DNA of 64,000 nucleotides from positions 108,628 through 172,627 of the forward strand of contig NZ_RQHW01000079.1 in the NCBI RefSeq assembly GCF_004770995.1. Direction: 5' to 3'. This stretch comes from Leptospira idonii (GTDB taxonomy: Bacteria > Spirochaetota > Leptospiria > Leptospirales > Leptospiraceae). The position numbers and the translations under genes were made by a program. The first letter of the stretch is position 1. Each line of letters starts with the position of its first letter. Positions 18,457 through 30,300 of the stretch are shown piece by piece. The notes under the pieces were generated by a model. The model was not told the DNA's origin. It saw nothing but the letters and a program-made list of their open reading frames with translations, and did no database searches.

Positions 18457-20370
18457 ATGGGATCCACATTTCAAGGAATCGAAATCGGGAAAAGAGGGCT
18501 TTCCGCCCACCAACAGGCAATTCAAACCACTGGTCATAACATATCCAATGCGGATAACAAACATTATGCTCGCCAAAGAGTAGTTATGAACAGTATGGAT
18601 CCGATTTACGAGCCGGCTTTGAACAGAGCGGAAGTGGCGGGCCAAATCGGACAAGGAGTGAAAGTTGCTGAAATCGAAAGAGTCAGAGACAATTTCATCG
18701 ACGATAGAATTATAGATTCATCCTCTCTCAAAGATTATTGGGGCAAAAAGAACGATTATCTCTACCAAGTAGAGACTGTATTCAACGAGCCGTCAGGTAC
18801 CACATTACGATCTCTTATGGACAATTTTTGGTCTTCTTGGGAAGATCTTTCCAGTTATCCGGAAGAAACGGCGCACAGAGCGGTCGTTCAGGAAAAAGCG
18901 GAAGGTCTGGGCAGTCGAATGGAAGACGTATTCCGTAAGCTCACTCAATTGAGAGATCAGTCGAACCGCGAAATCGAATCCAAAGTAAATCATTTGAATA
19001 CGGTAGCTGAGAACATTAAATCTCTCAACGAAAAGATTACAAAATCACAAGCATTAGGTGACAATCCTAACGATCTTTTGGACAGAAGAGACGAACTTTT
19101 GCAGGAACTTGCGGGTATGGTGGATATCACCATCGGAAGAAGTGATGAAGATGAGCTTATGGTTTTCATCGGTCAGCAGATTCTTGTGCAAGGACAAAAA
19201 GTTCATAAAATCAATATCGTAGGAAACCCGAACAACGACGGGCTTTTGGATATGCAATGGTCCGAAACGGGAAGTCCTGTTCTTCTTAGAAAAGGAAGCA
19301 TTCAGGCTCTTTATGAAATCAGAGATAAGATACTTGTGGAGAAAATCAATTCCGTAGATGCTCTCGCCATCAATGCGATGGATGTGATCAATGAGATCCA
19401 CAAAGACGGTTTCGGTCTGAATGGAAAAACGAATTTAAACTTTTTCGAACAAAGGTCCTTAGCCACAAATACGTTCGGCGAAATCGATACGGACGGGGAC
19501 GGAGTGAACGATAAAACGGCTGTTTTTCGGGTCACAGGAAGGACTTCTTTAGATCCGGATCGTCCCATCGGAATCAGTGGAACTCTTCGTTTTTTGAAGG
19601 CAACGGATAGAGGAGAAGAGGAAGTTTTGGTTCCTTACTCCAAAGACGATACTTTGAACGCAGTCATCAAAAGAATCAACCGCTCCGAAACTGGTGTGGT
19701 CGCCTACATGTCACACGACAATCAATTGGCGATGAAATCGACGACTCAGCCTTTTAACAAAAAGGAAAACTTCATCATCCGTCACTTGGAAGACTCCGGA
19801 GAATTACTCGTAGGTTTGACTGGAATTTTATCCGCAAGCGGAGCCGCAGGATCTTTCGATTATAGAAAGTTAGGGGAATTGAATAAGTTCCAGGCAAACT
19901 CGCAAGACATCACTCTCACTCCTATGTATCATCCTTCCGCATTCTTTAAGATGTCGGAAGACGTTCGGAACAATCCTGCGAATATCGCTGCTGCGAGAGG
20001 AAAGGATGTTGGCGGAACGGGGGATTATAATTCACCTAATGGACATAAGGATGGAACGAATGCGCTTTTGATTGCCGCTGCGCTTCGGGAAAAACCGGTG
20101 ATGTTCGATTATTCCAAAACGACGGACGATTTTTATAATTCCTTGATTTCCCGTTTGGGAACGGAAGCTCGTGAAGCGAACCAGGAATATACCACTCAAA
20201 ACGAATTGATGGTAGAGCTGGAAAATATGCGTCAATCCGTAATGGGTGTGAACCTGGACGAAGAGATGGCGAATATGGTACAGTTCCAACAATCTTACAA
20301 TGCTTCTGCGAGAATGATCTCCACATTAAACGAAATGTTAGATACCATTATCAACAGGTTAGGTGTATAG
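18457..20370 (+). CDS. flgK: flagellar hook-associated protein 1 FlgK
   Basis: The first hook-filament junction protein, exported through the flagellar apparatus into the periplasm in spirochaetes. 637 residues. The N-terminus ([30 protein letters not shown]) is the conserved rod/hook-type D0 segment, with [15 protein letters not shown] the family signature. The C-terminus ([25 protein letters not shown]) is the matching coiled-coil segment. A central region (about 330-560) is more variable. It is followed by flgL after a single base. Confidence 0.95.
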   Translation: MGSTFQGIEIGKRGLSAHQQAIQTTGHNISNADNKHYARQRVVMNSMDPIYEPALNRAEVAGQIGQGVKVAEIERVRDNFIDDRIIDSSSLKDYWGKKNDYLYQVETVFNEPSGTTLRSLMDNFWSSWEDLSSYPEETAHRAVVQEKAEGLGSRMEDVFRKLTQLRDQSNREIESKVNHLNTVAENIKSLNEKITKSQALGDNPNDLLDRRDELLQELAGMVDITIGRSDEDELMVFIGQQILVQGQKVHKINIVGNPNNDGLLDMQWSETGSPVLLRKGSIQALYEIRDKILVEKINSVDALAINAMDVINEIHKDGFGLNGKTNLNFFEQRSLATNTFGEIDTDGDGVNDKTAVFRVTGRTSLDPDRPIGISGTLRFLKATDRGEEEVLVPYSKDDTLNAVIKRINRSETGVVAYMSHDNQLAMKSTTQPFNKKENFIIRHLEDSGELLVGLTGILSASGAAGSFDYRKLGELNKFQANSQDITLTPMYHPSAFFKMSEDVRNNPANIAAARGKDVGGTGDYNSPNGHKDGTNALLIAAALREKPVMFDYSKTTDDFYNSLISRLGTEAREANQEYTTQNELMVELENMRQSVMGVNLDEEMANMVQFQQSYNASARMISTLNEMLDTIINRLGV

Positions 20371-20371
20371 T

Positions 20372-21640
20372 ATGATACGTATCACCAATATGATGCAGAA
20401 TAACTCGCTTGTGCGGAACCTAAACCGTCATCAAGTGTCTATGGACGAGACCCAAAACCAATTGGGAACCGGTTTGAAGATCCGCAAACCTTCCGATGAT
20501 CCCGGAGCGGCTACGAACCAAATGTTCTTTCGTTCCAGACTCAACGAACTAGCGCAATACGAAGAAAATATCGGGGACGGTTACCAAAGACTCCAACAAA
20601 TCGACGGAGTTTTGGACAAGATGGGAGAGATTTTCCAGAGAGTCCGTGTTTTGACCGTCCAAGCGGGAAACGGTATTTATCAAGGAGATAAAGGTTTCGA
20701 ATTGGAAGTGGCGATCGGTAAAGAGATCGACCAACACCTTCGTGCCATTGTGGATCTTGCCAATGCAAGAGATGCTACCGGACAACCTTTGTTCGGTGGT
20801 TTTGTGACAGAACGTCCTCCTTTCGAACCGATCGAATCCAAAATCAAAGGTCTGCAAGGTTTGGAATTGAAGAACCAATATGTGGGCGTAGAATACAGAG
20901 GAGATATCGGAGAGCAGCTTCGCGAAATCGAAAAAGGAGAATACATCCCTGTCACCATTCCAGGAAACAAAGTTTTCTGGGGAACGAACGTAAGTGTGAC
21001 GAGTAAGGTGGATAACTCTTCTTATCAGGCGACTTCCGACCAAGTATTCAAAATCGATAACGTAGAGGTTCATATTTCCGTTGGAGATACGATCGATGAC
21101 ATCATCGATAAAATCAATAATGCTCCTTTGGAAGTGAAAGCGAGTAAACTGGCGCAAGATAATATTTCCATTTCCTCCACGGCACCTCATCAGATTTGGA
21201 TGGAAGATGTGGCGGGAGGAACCGTTCTAAAAGACATCGGTCTTATCGAACCTTCCGCAAGCGAACCACCGAATAACTATTCTAAGTCGGCAACAGTAAC
21301 CGGACTTTCCGTTTTCGATGTTTTGATTCAGTTGAGAAACGATTTAATTCAGAAAGATCAGGAAAGAATCGGCGGTCGCGACTTGGGCGATTTGGATTTG
21401 GCTTTGGAAAACATTCTCAGACACAGGGCAACCGTAGGTGCTAGAATGAATCGTATGGAACAGCATGAAGAACGTGTTTCTTACGATAAAATGTACATGA
21501 CCGAACTTCTCGCGAAAAACGAAGGGATCGATTTCCCTGAAACCATCATGAACATGAAGTGGTTGGAAACAATTCATAGTTATGCGTTGAACGTGGGCAG
21601 TAAAATCATTAAACCTACATTGATGGATTTTTTACGTTAA
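20372..21640 (+). CDS. flgL: flagellar hook-associated protein 3 FlgL
   Basis: The second hook-filament junction protein, 422 residues. The flagellin-like N-terminus (MIRITNMMQNNSLVRNLNRHQ, GTGLKIRKPSDDPG) and the C-terminal helices (RIGGRDLGDLDLALENIL, RATVGARMNRME) are typical. The start at 20372 is preferred over a GTG three codons upstream because AGGTG precedes it by 6 bases and the family begins MIRIT. It is followed by fliW after 15 bases. Confidence 0.93.
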   Translation: MIRITNMMQNNSLVRNLNRHQVSMDETQNQLGTGLKIRKPSDDPGAATNQMFFRSRLNELAQYEENIGDGYQRLQQIDGVLDKMGEIFQRVRVLTVQAGNGIYQGDKGFELEVAIGKEIDQHLRAIVDLANARDATGQPLFGGFVTERPPFEPIESKIKGLQGLELKNQYVGVEYRGDIGEQLREIEKGEYIPVTIPGNKVFWGTNVSVTSKVDNSSYQATSDQVFKIDNVEVHISVGDTIDDIIDKINNAPLEVKASKLAQDNISISSTAPHQIWMEDVAGGTVLKDIGLIEPSASEPPNNYSKSATVTGLSVFDVLIQLRNDLIQKDQERIGGRDLGDLDLALENILRHRATVGARMNRMEQHEERVSYDKMYMTELLAKNEGIDFPETIMNMKWLETIHSYALNVGSKIIKPTLMDFLR

Positions 21641-21655
21641 AAGACAGGACTTAGA

Positions 21656-22117
21656 ATGGCAGTTACGATACATACAAAACCTTTTGGAACCATTCAGGTT
21701 GATTCCAGACAAATTTTACAATTTCCACAAGGCCTTCTCGGATTTGACGAATACAATGAATTCGCTCTCATCGAGGAAAATGCGGAAAGCCCTTTCAAAT
21801 GGCTTCAATCCACTCAAGAATCGGGTTTGGCTTTCATTCTCATTCAGCCGGATCTTTTTCTTACGAATTACAAACCGGTGATTTCGGAAGATGAACTTAC
21901 CGACATCGGAATCAAAGATTGGAAAGACGGGATTATTTTTCTCATCGTTACCATTCCTCACGATAATCCCAGAGGGATGACAGCCAATCTGCAAGGCCCC
22001 ATCATCATCAACGGAAAAGAAGGCAAAGGGAAACAATTTATTTCTCGTGACGAAAATCACCCTATCCGAAAAAGTATCGTCGAATCGATGGAAGAACCTT
22101 CTTCCCAAACGGTATAA
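21656..22117 (+). CDS. fliW: flagellar assembly factor FliW
   Basis: FliW binds the RNA-binding protein CsrA and, in other bacteria, flagellin, linking flagellin levels to translation. The 153-residue protein shows the family pattern: FGTIQVDSRQILQFPQGLLGFDEY near the N-terminus, FKWLQST, and ANLQGPIIINGKEGKGKQFI near the C-terminus. It lies between flgL and csrA, the usual arrangement in spirochaetes and Firmicutes. Confidence 0.94.
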   Translation: MAVTIHTKPFGTIQVDSRQILQFPQGLLGFDEYNEFALIEENAESPFKWLQSTQESGLAFILIQPDLFLTNYKPVISEDELTDIGIKDWKDGIIFLIVTIPHDNPRGMTANLQGPIIINGKEGKGKQFISRDENHPIRKSIVESMEEPSSQTV

Positions 22118-22120
22118 TAA

Positions 22121-22360
22121 GTGTTAGTTTTAGCAAGAAGAAGCAATCAATCCATAATGATAGGTGATGATATAGAAATCGTCATTGTGGATATCAAGGG
22201 AGACCAGGTCAAAATAGGAGTGAAGGCTCCTAAAAACGTTTCGGTTCATCGTGCTGAAGTTTATAAAGAGATTCAGGAAGAGAATAAAAAAGCCGCAGGA
22301 ACCACGATCAAACCGGAAGATCTGGGTAAGTTGAGCGATATCTTTAAAAAGAAACCTTAA
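22121..22360 (+). CDS. csrA: carbon storage regulator CsrA
   Basis: A 79-residue RNA-binding translational regulator that binds GGA motifs in leaders. The core [24 protein letters not shown] and [19 protein letters not shown] is fully conserved, including the Arg-Ala-Glu strand that contacts RNA. A Lys/Glu-rich tail of about 20 residues is slightly longer than in short homologues. The start is GTG at 22121, 3 bases after fliW, with no strong ribosome site, so it is probably coupled to fliW. Its 3' end overlaps the convergent VOC gene by 4 bases. Confidence 0.95.
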   Translation: MLVLARRSNQSIMIGDDIEIVIVDIKGDQVKIGVKAPKNVSVHRAEVYKEIQEENKKAAGTTIKPEDLGKLSDIFKKKP

Positions 22361-22725
22361 ATATTCTGCCCGATTCTCCAAAGAACACCGGAAGGATCGA
22401 TCACTATAAAATCGATCATCTTCCAGGGCTGTTCTTCCGGTTCAGTGATTTTGATTTTATATTTTTCCGCCAGTTTTACTTCCTTTAGGCGGTCGTACCA
22501 CGCTTGTACATCCTCCACCAAAAGATGCATCATCAAGTTTTCCGCTAACTCTTTTACGCAAAAGTCCTGCAATAGAAAGCTGCAGTTTCCGAAAGCGAAA
22601 TAGGAAACTCCTCCTCCCTCCGATTTCATTTCAAAGCCCATGTCTTGATAAAATGTTTGGGACAGTTTGTAATTTTGGGCAGGCACGAATGCTTTGATTT
22701 CTACCGTTCTTAGTGAGGATTCCAT
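22357..22725 (-). CDS. VOC (glyoxalase/bleomycin-resistance fold) family protein
   Basis: 122 residues. The paired beta-alpha-beta modules are visible: [26 protein letters not shown] in the first half and [16 protein letters not shown]...[15 protein letters not shown] in the second, the usual VOC layout. Metal ligands are uncertain. The ATG at 22725 ([11 protein letters not shown]) is preferred over a TTG 12 codons upstream. Its role is unknown; VOC proteins range from glyoxalases to binding proteins. Confidence 0.75.
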   Translation of the reverse strand: MESSLRTVEIKAFVPAQNYKLSQTFYQDMGFEMKSEGGGVSYFAFGNCSFLLQDFCVKELAENLMMHLLVEDVQAWYDRLKEVKLAEKYKIKITEPEEQPWKMIDFIVIDPSGVLWRIGQNI

Positions 22726-22851
22726 AAAGAGAAAGCTTGGGAAGGGATGGGAAAAAGTCAATGAGAATTAGTCTCAAAATGGGGACCGGACTTTCGTTTT
22801 TGGTTTTCTTCGCAGTCCCCTTCTTGAATTTTTGATGTTCAGGATATCTTT

Positions 22852-23517
22852 TTGAAACGAAAGTTCTTAGTTTGGTTTTTGCCTTTGGTTGCCGTTTTTT
22901 TACAAAGGTTGGTCGGTCTCACTTCCAGCATCAGGGTTCTGGGAGATGAATCTTACAATAGTTTGGTGAAGAATAAATCTCCGCTCATCCTTTCCATCTG
23001 GCACACGAATGTGCTCTATTCTCCTTATTTGCACAGAGGTAAAAACGTCGCTGTTTTGATTTCGGAATCCAAAGACGGAGATTTCATCAATGAAGTGGTG
23101 CATCGATTCGGGAATACGAGCATCCGAGGCAGTTCCTCAAAAGGAGGATCTAAAGCTTTAAAGGCGATGATCCTTCATCTAAAAAAAGGTTTTTCTGCAG
23201 CGTTCACTCCGGACGGACCGAGAGGTCCTGCTTTGATCGTACAACCAGGGTTAATCGCTGCCGCACAAGTGACTCAAGCTCCTATCGTGCCTTTTCATTA
23301 CGAATGTAGCAGGCAATGGATTTTGGAAAAAGCCTGGGACAAACATAGAGTGCCTAAACCTTTCACTACATTCGTCGTTTGTTACGGAAATCCTATTTAT
23401 ATTCCTCGGGAAATGAATGATGAAGAATTCGAAACGCAGAGAATTCTAGTGGAAAAAGCGATGTTGGAAAATAGGCAGAGAGCGATCGACGAAGCGGAAA
23501 GACTAAGGAATCATTAA
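22852..23517 (+). CDS. DUF374 lysophospholipid-acyltransferase-like protein
   Basis: 221 residues with an N-terminal hydrophobic anchor. The DUF374 pattern is clear: [67 protein letters not shown] and [12 protein letters not shown]. These proteins are related to LpxL/PlsC acyltransferases and are thought to act on membrane lipids, perhaps lipid A or phospholipid. The start is TTG at 22852 with AGGA about 8 bases upstream. The specific acyl acceptor is unknown. Confidence 0.85.
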   Translation: MKRKFLVWFLPLVAVFLQRLVGLTSSIRVLGDESYNSLVKNKSPLILSIWHTNVLYSPYLHRGKNVAVLISESKDGDFINEVVHRFGNTSIRGSSSKGGSKALKAMILHLKKGFSAAFTPDGPRGPALIVQPGLIAAAQVTQAPIVPFHYECSRQWILEKAWDKHRVPKPFTTFVVCYGNPIYIPREMNDEEFETQRILVEKAMLENRQRAIDEAERLRNH

Positions 23518-23565
23518 ATTAGAAAATCTTCTTGTTTTCTACTTCCGGGTGTAGTGTGATGAGTC

Positions 23566-23973
23566 ATGGCAAATTCTTTCGCACAAGATGTAATCGTCCG
23601 CACTGAAAAAAAGAAATACGAAACTTCCATCGATACCGGCCAGCATCGTTGGACTGCGGACGAACCTGTGGAATCGGGAGGAACCAATTTAGGACCGGCT
23701 CCTACTCAGATTCTTGTGGCGGCTTTGGGGTCTTGTACGTCGATCACCATACGCATGTATGCCGATAGAAAAGAAATGCCTTTGGATGCCGTAGAAGTTT
23801 CTTTGAATCTTGAAAAAACGGCTCCCGACCAAAATAAAATCATCAGAAAAATCAAACTTGTCGGTAATCTAACAACTGAACAACGAGAAAGGCTTTTGTC
23901 GGTTGCGAACGCCTGTCCTGTTCATAAATTGTTGAGCGGTAAAATCGAAATTGAAACCGGTCTTTCCGACTGA
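23566..23973 (+). CDS. OsmC-family peroxiredoxin-like protein
   Basis: 135 residues. The two redox cysteines sit in the expected positions: AALGSCTSITIRMYADRK (first half) and SVANACPVHKLL (C-terminal). This is the YhfA/OsmC type, reducing organic peroxides or acting as a thiol-dependent protein. It lies between the DUF374 gene and recC, with an 18-base gap to recC. Confidence 0.88.
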   Translation: MANSFAQDVIVRTEKKKYETSIDTGQHRWTADEPVESGGTNLGPAPTQILVAALGSCTSITIRMYADRKEMPLDAVEVSLNLEKTAPDQNKIIRKIKLVGNLTTEQRERLLSVANACPVHKLLSGKIEIETGLSD

Positions 23974-23991
23974 TCTTTCGGAGATCGTCCG

Positions 23992-26900
23992 TTGGCATTC
24001 TATCACTATACAAGTTTATCTTTAGCTGATCTCTCTTCCCTTCTCTCGAAACGCATTTGGGAAGAGAAAAAAAAATCCCCACTCGCTGCACCGATCGTCA
24101 TCATCCCCAATTTGAATATGCGCAAATGGCTTGACCTCCATTTGGCAAAAATCAGCGGACTTTCCACTCACATAGAATACCAGTTTTTGGAGAAATTTTT
24201 CGAAAGGTATTATATAGAACGTTCGGGAAGAGCGTATAATCCCGGAGAGTCATATTTTTCAAGTTATGCGAATGGGCAAAGAAAGATCATTTCTTATCTT
24301 TTGGCTGAGGAAAATAAAAAAGAACTTTTCGATTTATCTTCCTATTTGACCAACATGGCTCGGGTTTTTTCCTACAGCACAAAATTGACCTCTTTGTTTA
24401 AAGATTACGAATTGAACCGTTCTGCTTGGATCGAAGTTTGGGCGAAGGAAAAATCGATTTCCGTCCCTCGTATCTCCAAAAAACAGTCTCTTTTGCCAGG
24501 TAACACATTCAATGCGATACTCCAAAAAAAGATATATCAGGAAGTGATTCTGGACGGAACTTCTTCGATTCCTTTTTTTTTACAGCAGCGTTCTTCAAAA
24601 CCTTCTTCCGTTCGAGAGACTGCGATCCACCTATTTTGCCTTTCTAACTTGGCCGATACATATTTGGGACTTCTAGAGTCCTTGTCCGTGCAGGATGGAA
24701 TTTCCGTTTTCTTTTATCAATTTCACAACGGTTCTGATCGGATGGATGCAGGGCAGTCGGATAAAATCGTCAGATGGTCCAAACCTCAAATCGAAATCGC
24801 TTCCAGGATTAGAAACATTAAAACGGCAAAATGGGAATCTATCCCTGTGGAAAAAACTTTCCCGAAAGGATTGAAGTTACTTAGAGATTCTTTGAGCGGA
24901 ATCGGTAGTTCTGTTTCTGATTCACTAAATGGTAATTATGCGACAGAGGACGGTTCGGTTCGGTTCTGGAATGCTCCTTCCGTTTACCGGGAAATGGAGG
25001 CGGTTGCGAACGATATTCTCTTCAAAATGAAGAACGATTCCTCTTTGAGTTATCTTGATTTTGCAATCTTACTGACAGATGTTAACTCTTATCGGTCTTC
25101 CGTTGAATGGGTATTCGACGGAGGCATTCTTCTGCAAGTAGAGGGATCGGAAATCCCCGTTCGGAAAAAGATCCCATATTCACTTACGGACATCAAGTCG
25201 AACGAATCTTCCTATTTGTACAGAGGACTTGCCGATCTTTGGGAAATTTGTTCCGGTAGGGGGATGCGAAAAGAAAATCTTCTTTTTCTTTTAAGGAATC
25301 CTCTTCTGCTTTCTCGATTTGAAATAGACGAAGAGACTTTGATTCGTCTGGAAGATCTCATCGAAACTCTAGGTGTCCGTTATGAGGAAGAAGGAAGAGA
25401 TAAGGAAGCGTATCAAATCTCGGACGGCTTGAAGCGTGCTCGCCTATCTACTGTTTTAGATTCTGATTCTGCATGGGCAAAATGGAAAAAGGCTTTGGTT
25501 GTTTTGGAATCTTCGCAAGATCCCGTCCTATTGACTTCTGTGGTCGAATCCTTATTCCAAGTTCGTTCTTATGTAATTCGTTCTTTCCGATCCGGAAATT
25601 GGGAAAAAGAAATGTTTTCTCAATTGAGAACTCTTTTGGAATCTGTTTTCGATTTGAGCGATCAGTTTCCGGGAGAAAGTTTTTTATTTCAAAATTGGTT
25701 GGAAACGATTTCCGATTGGGAAGGATTACAACTAACAAAAGATCACGATGGCATAGAAATTTTAAAACTTTTGACGGAGCAGTCTTTCGAAAAAATTCCC
25801 TTTCGAAAAGGGGAGTATCTAACGGGGGGAGTTACGATTTCTTTACTACAACCGATGAGACCGATTCCTTTCAAACACGTATATATTTTAGGTTTGGGAG
25901 AATCCAAATTCCCCGGTTCGGTAGATCGTTCTTCCTTGAATTTGAGAACGGGAGCACCTGAAAACTGGGACTTGAATCGGAGAGAAATTCAAGAATCCCT
26001 GCTTTGGGAGTCCGTTCATTCCGCACAAGAATCGATTACTTTTAGTTATGTGGGGAAAAACATCCAAGAAGATAAAACCTTCGAGCCTTGTTCTTCCTTG
26101 TTCGAAATTATGGATTCTTTGCACATAAGCACTGCCTTGGAGATCCCTCTGCATCCTTACAGCGAAGAATACATTCATGAAGAGGAAGATCTTCGTTTAG
26201 GGAAATTGAGTTTTGATTTTTCCAGAGTATGGGTCAACGGAGATTCATCTTCTCATTCATTGCTCAGCCGTTTTCAAGATCCTAAAGAGCTGGAAAAATT
26301 GAAAGCGTCCGAACCTCCTTCTTCCGTTGATTTGAAGGAACTTTCCCGTTTCTTAAGCGATCCTCTCGATACTTATCTCAAAAAAAGAATGAAGATGTAT
26401 GCGTTAAGTGATGAAGAGGTCGAAGAAGAGGGCGAATTTTTCGATCTTCCTGCTTATGCGGAATCAAGAATATTAAAAGAAGTTCATTCTTCCATTTTCC
26501 CCGACTTGGTATCGGATGAAAGATGGGATTGGTCTGAGAAAAAACTTATTTCTGTTATCGGTGAGATTCTTGAAAAAGAAAAGGCGGAAGCCAAATTTCC
26601 CGGATCCGTCTTTTTTAAAGTTAAGGAAAAAGAGCTGTTGCGTTATTCCGTTCTTGCTTCCGAAATTCTTTCCGATTGGAAAGAACGATTTCAAGGAGGC
26701 ACATTCTATCGTCACTTGAGTTTAGGCGATACAGGTCTTTCCGAATCCGTCTGTAAAAAACTGCCTTCTCTTTCTTTGGATCTTACAAACGGCTCCCGAT
26801 TGGAGATCGTAGGAGAATGGGAGAATGTGATTGAAAAGGACGGAGTGTTGTATTGGCTCAGTTCCAAATCTTGGGAGACGGAACCTACTTACGATGGTTA

Positions 26901-27393
26901 TAAACATTATAAGGATTATTGGGAGAAGATGAGTTTTCCTTTTCTCAGTTTGATCGCCGTTTCTTCACAAGAGGAATCTTCCTTGGAAATGTTTAATTTG
27001 AAATCGAGACCTAAACAGGATGAGGATGAAATAAAAAACAATAGTTATGTGCTAAAATACAAAAAGGATAAAAAGCAGGCATATCGTGAATATTTGACAT
27101 CCTTAGCGGAATTGTATCTTCAGGAAGATCCGGTATTTTTTCCCAGATACGCTTTTTTACAATATTATCAAAATGAAATGTTCGAGAAGGTAGGGAAAAA
27201 GAGAACATTCGTTCGAGAGAAATATGAGGATGAAGCCGCTTGGAAGCGTTTTTTGAAGGATGAGGCCGATTTTATTTCTTCTCGTCTTTCCGACACGGTT
27301 CGACTGTATCCCGGAACCGAATCTTTGATTTTAAAAACTTCTATTCGTTATGCGGAAAAATTTTATCAGCCATTTTTGGATTGGAAACTATAA
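23992..27393 (+). CDS. recC: exodeoxyribonuclease V gamma subunit RecC
   Basis: The 1133-residue subunit of RecBCD that recognises Chi-like sequences and splits the DNA strands. Visible family stretches are IVIIPNLNMRKWLDLHLAK near the N-terminus, a helicase-like fold with VSLLQPMRPIPFKHVYILGLGESKFP (about residues 610-640), and the nuclease-like C-terminal region. The start is TTG at 23992, with GGAG 8 bases upstream. It overlaps recB by one base (TAATG). Recognition of any Chi sequence in this organism cannot be judged from here. Confidence 0.9.
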   Translation: MAFYHYTSLSLADLSSLLSKRIWEEKKKSPLAAPIVIIPNLNMRKWLDLHLAKISGLSTHIEYQFLEKFFERYYIERSGRAYNPGESYFSSYANGQRKIISYLLAEENKKELFDLSSYLTNMARVFSYSTKLTSLFKDYELNRSAWIEVWAKEKSISVPRISKKQSLLPGNTFNAILQKKIYQEVILDGTSSIPFFLQQRSSKPSSVRETAIHLFCLSNLADTYLGLLESLSVQDGISVFFYQFHNGSDRMDAGQSDKIVRWSKPQIEIASRIRNIKTAKWESIPVEKTFPKGLKLLRDSLSGIGSSVSDSLNGNYATEDGSVRFWNAPSVYREMEAVANDILFKMKNDSSLSYLDFAILLTDVNSYRSSVEWVFDGGILLQVEGSEIPVRKKIPYSLTDIKSNESSYLYRGLADLWEICSGRGMRKENLLFLLRNPLLLSRFEIDEETLIRLEDLIETLGVRYEEEGRDKEAYQISDGLKRARLSTVLDSDSAWAKWKKALVVLESSQDPVLLTSVVESLFQVRSYVIRSFRSGNWEKEMFSQLRTLLESVFDLSDQFPGESFLFQNWLETISDWEGLQLTKDHDGIEILKLLTEQSFEKIPFRKGEYLTGGVTISLLQPMRPIPFKHVYILGLGESKFPGSVDRSSLNLRTGAPENWDLNRREIQESLLWESVHSAQESITFSYVGKNIQEDKTFEPCSSLFEIMDSLHISTALEIPLHPYSEEYIHEEEDLRLGKLSFDFSRVWVNGDSSSHSLLSRFQDPKELEKLKASEPPSSVDLKELSRFLSDPLDTYLKKRMKMYALSDEEVEEEGEFFDLPAYAESRILKEVHSSIFPDLVSDERWDWSEKKLISVIGEILEKEKAEAKFPGSVFFKVKEKELLRYSVLASEILSDWKERFQGGTFYRHLSLGDTGLSESVCKKLPSLSLDLTNGSRLEIVGEWENVIEKDGVLYWLSSKSWETEPTYDGYKHYKDYWEKMSFPFLSLIAVSSQEESSLEMFNLKSRPKQDEDEIKNNSYVLKYKKDKKQAYREYLTSLAELYLQEDPVFFPRYAFLQYYQNEMFEKVGKKRTFVREKYEDEAAWKRFLKDEADFISSRLSDTVRLYPGTESLILKTSIRYAEKFYQPFLDWKL

Positions 27394-30300
27394 TGCAGCG
27401 TCCTTTCCCTTTCAAACATAGTTTTATAGAAGCTTCCGCTGGTACTGGAAAAACGTTTACGATTATGGAAATCGTATCCGATCTCATCCAGGTTCATAAA
27501 ATACCTGTATCTGAAATTTTGATTTTAACTTTTACCCAAAAAGCCGCAGGAGAATTAAAAGACCGTCTTCGAAAGAAATTGATAGAAGAGAATTTAACTA
27601 AAGAATTGCGGGAGATCGAAGAAGTCACTATTTCCACGATTCACGGTTTTTGCAATATGATTCTATCCGAGTATCCCATTGAAACGGAATCGATCGAATC
27701 GTGCCGATTAACTACGAACACCGAAAGAGCTAAAGAAGCATTGTATCGAATTCAACATTCTCTCTGGGAAGGAGTAGACTTCGGTTCGAAATCGGGTTTT
27801 AACAGGGATGAGATTCTCGAAAACCTCATCATTGAATCCGATTTTTTAAATAAGAAAGATCAAATTCTGTATGCCGCAGAACGTTTATTAAGTGAGAAAA
27901 GTTATGTTTACGAACCTGTTTCTCCTTGGACTGCTTCCAATTTCAATCAAAACACTTCTATTTTGGTTAAAACTTTGGTTCAGGAGGATTTTGCATCCGG
28001 CAAATGGATCAGCTATGACCAGATGATTCTGAACGTAAATCGTTCTTTGAAAAAAAATCCTTCTTTAAAAGAATCTCTTCAATCGAGATACAGGGTGGGA
28101 ATTCTGGATGAATTTCAGGATACTGATAAGGCTCAATACGAGATTTTTTCAGGCTTATTTTTAGATGCGAACGACAAAGCTTTGTATTTGATCGGAGATC
28201 CGAAACAGTCCATCTATTCTTTCCGAGGTGCGGATATAGGCACCTACTTTAGAGCAAAACAAGAGTTAACGAATCTAGGTGCAAATTCATTCGCATTGGA
28301 TACGAACTTTCGATCCGTTCCCGAATTGATTTTAGGATACAATGAAATCATCGAAACCGTTTTTCCTATAGAGGAAGTAGGGGAAAACATCGATTATACG
28401 TCCGTATTTGCGCCTTCTCTGGATAAATGTAAGATCAAAAAATCGAACACCGATCAAGCCGCCTCTGTCCAGCTCATTCAACTTTCTGAAGAGAAGCTCG
28501 GTCTTGGAAAAGCAAGGGATCTTTGGATCACTGCGATCGCTGATGAAATTCTTCAAATATTAAGTAAATCTAATTTAGATTACGAAGAGAAAACCAAGGA
28601 AGGGACTTGGATACGGAAAAATATCAGAGCGCAGGACATTGCCGTTCTGGTGGATAAAAAAGAAAACGGCCATTTGGTCGGTCAAGCTTTGAAAGAAAGA
28701 GGAATTCCTTTTACCCTTTACAAACAACAGGGAATTTACGCCTCGCAAGAGTCGGATCAAATTCTGAATGTGCTCAACTGTCTGTCAGATCCGAACAATC
28801 CGTCCTCATATAGAAAATTATTGATTAGTGATTTGTTCCAGATTCCTCCTGAGTTTCTTCAGGCTTTCGACGAACATTCCATCTCTTCTTATGAAAAGAC
28901 GATTTTGGATCATTGGAAAAGTTTGGCAAGATCGAGAAGGTTCGCTGAGTTGTTTCGATCGATAGAAGAAGGGACTCGCATCTTTCTAACGGAAGAAGCA
29001 AAGGATATTTTTTGGGAAAGGAAAAGAACCAATTATAGGCAGATCTTTCAGAAACTTCTTGTCTTTCAGGTTCAGAACCATGCCGGTTTATCCGAAGTTC
29101 TGGAAGAACTCAAGAGATTACGAACGGAAAAAGCGAATGAAGCCGAACTTCCATTATATGAAAAGGAAACGGAAAAAGATGCGGTTCAAATTCTAACCAT
29201 TCATGCTTCTAAAGGTTTGGAATGGCCGATCGTTTTTTTCTTTCATTTGAAAGGTTACATGACTACTTATACGAGTTATGAATACAGAACTTCCGATTCT
29301 GAAGATTCCCGCACGATTTATCGTTTGGATCTTTGGGACAAGGAGGATAAAGCGTATAAAGAACAGCTTCATAGAGAAGACATTCGAGTGACTTACGTAG
29401 GTTTGACGAGACCTAAACTTCGTTTGTATCTTCCTTATTTTCCGGTCGATTCCAGAACCAATTCCTTTTATACCAAATTTATGATTCCTTCTTTGAATCA
29501 AATCTTGGAATCGGGATCGAAAAATATAGAGAAAAAAGAATGGAAACCTCTTTCGAATTTTTCCTCTTCCTCTTTGCATGAACCCGCTCGAAAAGCCGGG
29601 TCTTTTGTTCCCCTTCTGTTTTCTGAATCCGATCTTCCTAAGACAATTGTTTTAAACAGTTATTCTTCCATCAAATCCAAGGATAGTTCTTCCTTTACCG
29701 GTTCCGGTCTTATGGAAGAGGATAAAGTCATTTCAAAGTTAGATGATGAAATAAGAACCGATCCTTTATTTGAAGATCTGCTTCCTTCTTCCGCAAATAC
29801 AGGTTCTTTTCTACATAAGCTGTTGGAAGAGTTCGATTTCCTTTCTTTCGATACGAAGTCGTATCAAGATCTGGGAAATAACGAAAAACTTATCTCTAGA
29901 ATCTCACATTATATCGATAGATTTGGATTAGGTGCTGATAAAGAGAATTATCTATCCAGAACTTTGGAGATCCTTTGGAACAGTTTGCACGCAAATTTGA
30001 CGGATCGGGACGGGCTTTCTTTCTCGCTTAAATCTCTTTCTAAAGCGGATCAAGTTTGCGAAATGGATTTTCATTTGGATTTAAGCCGTCCTCCTTATTC
30101 CGTTCCCGGGCCGGGAAGTTTTTTAAAGGGTTCCATCGATTTGGTTTTTTTATGGAAAGGCAAATACTATTTAGCGGATTATAAATCCAATTTGCTTCCC
30201 GATTACTCTCCTTCCACGATTCGACAGGTGATTTATAACAGGGAAAATCAATACAATCTGCAAAGAGATATTTACGCATTGATTCTGAAAGAATATTTGG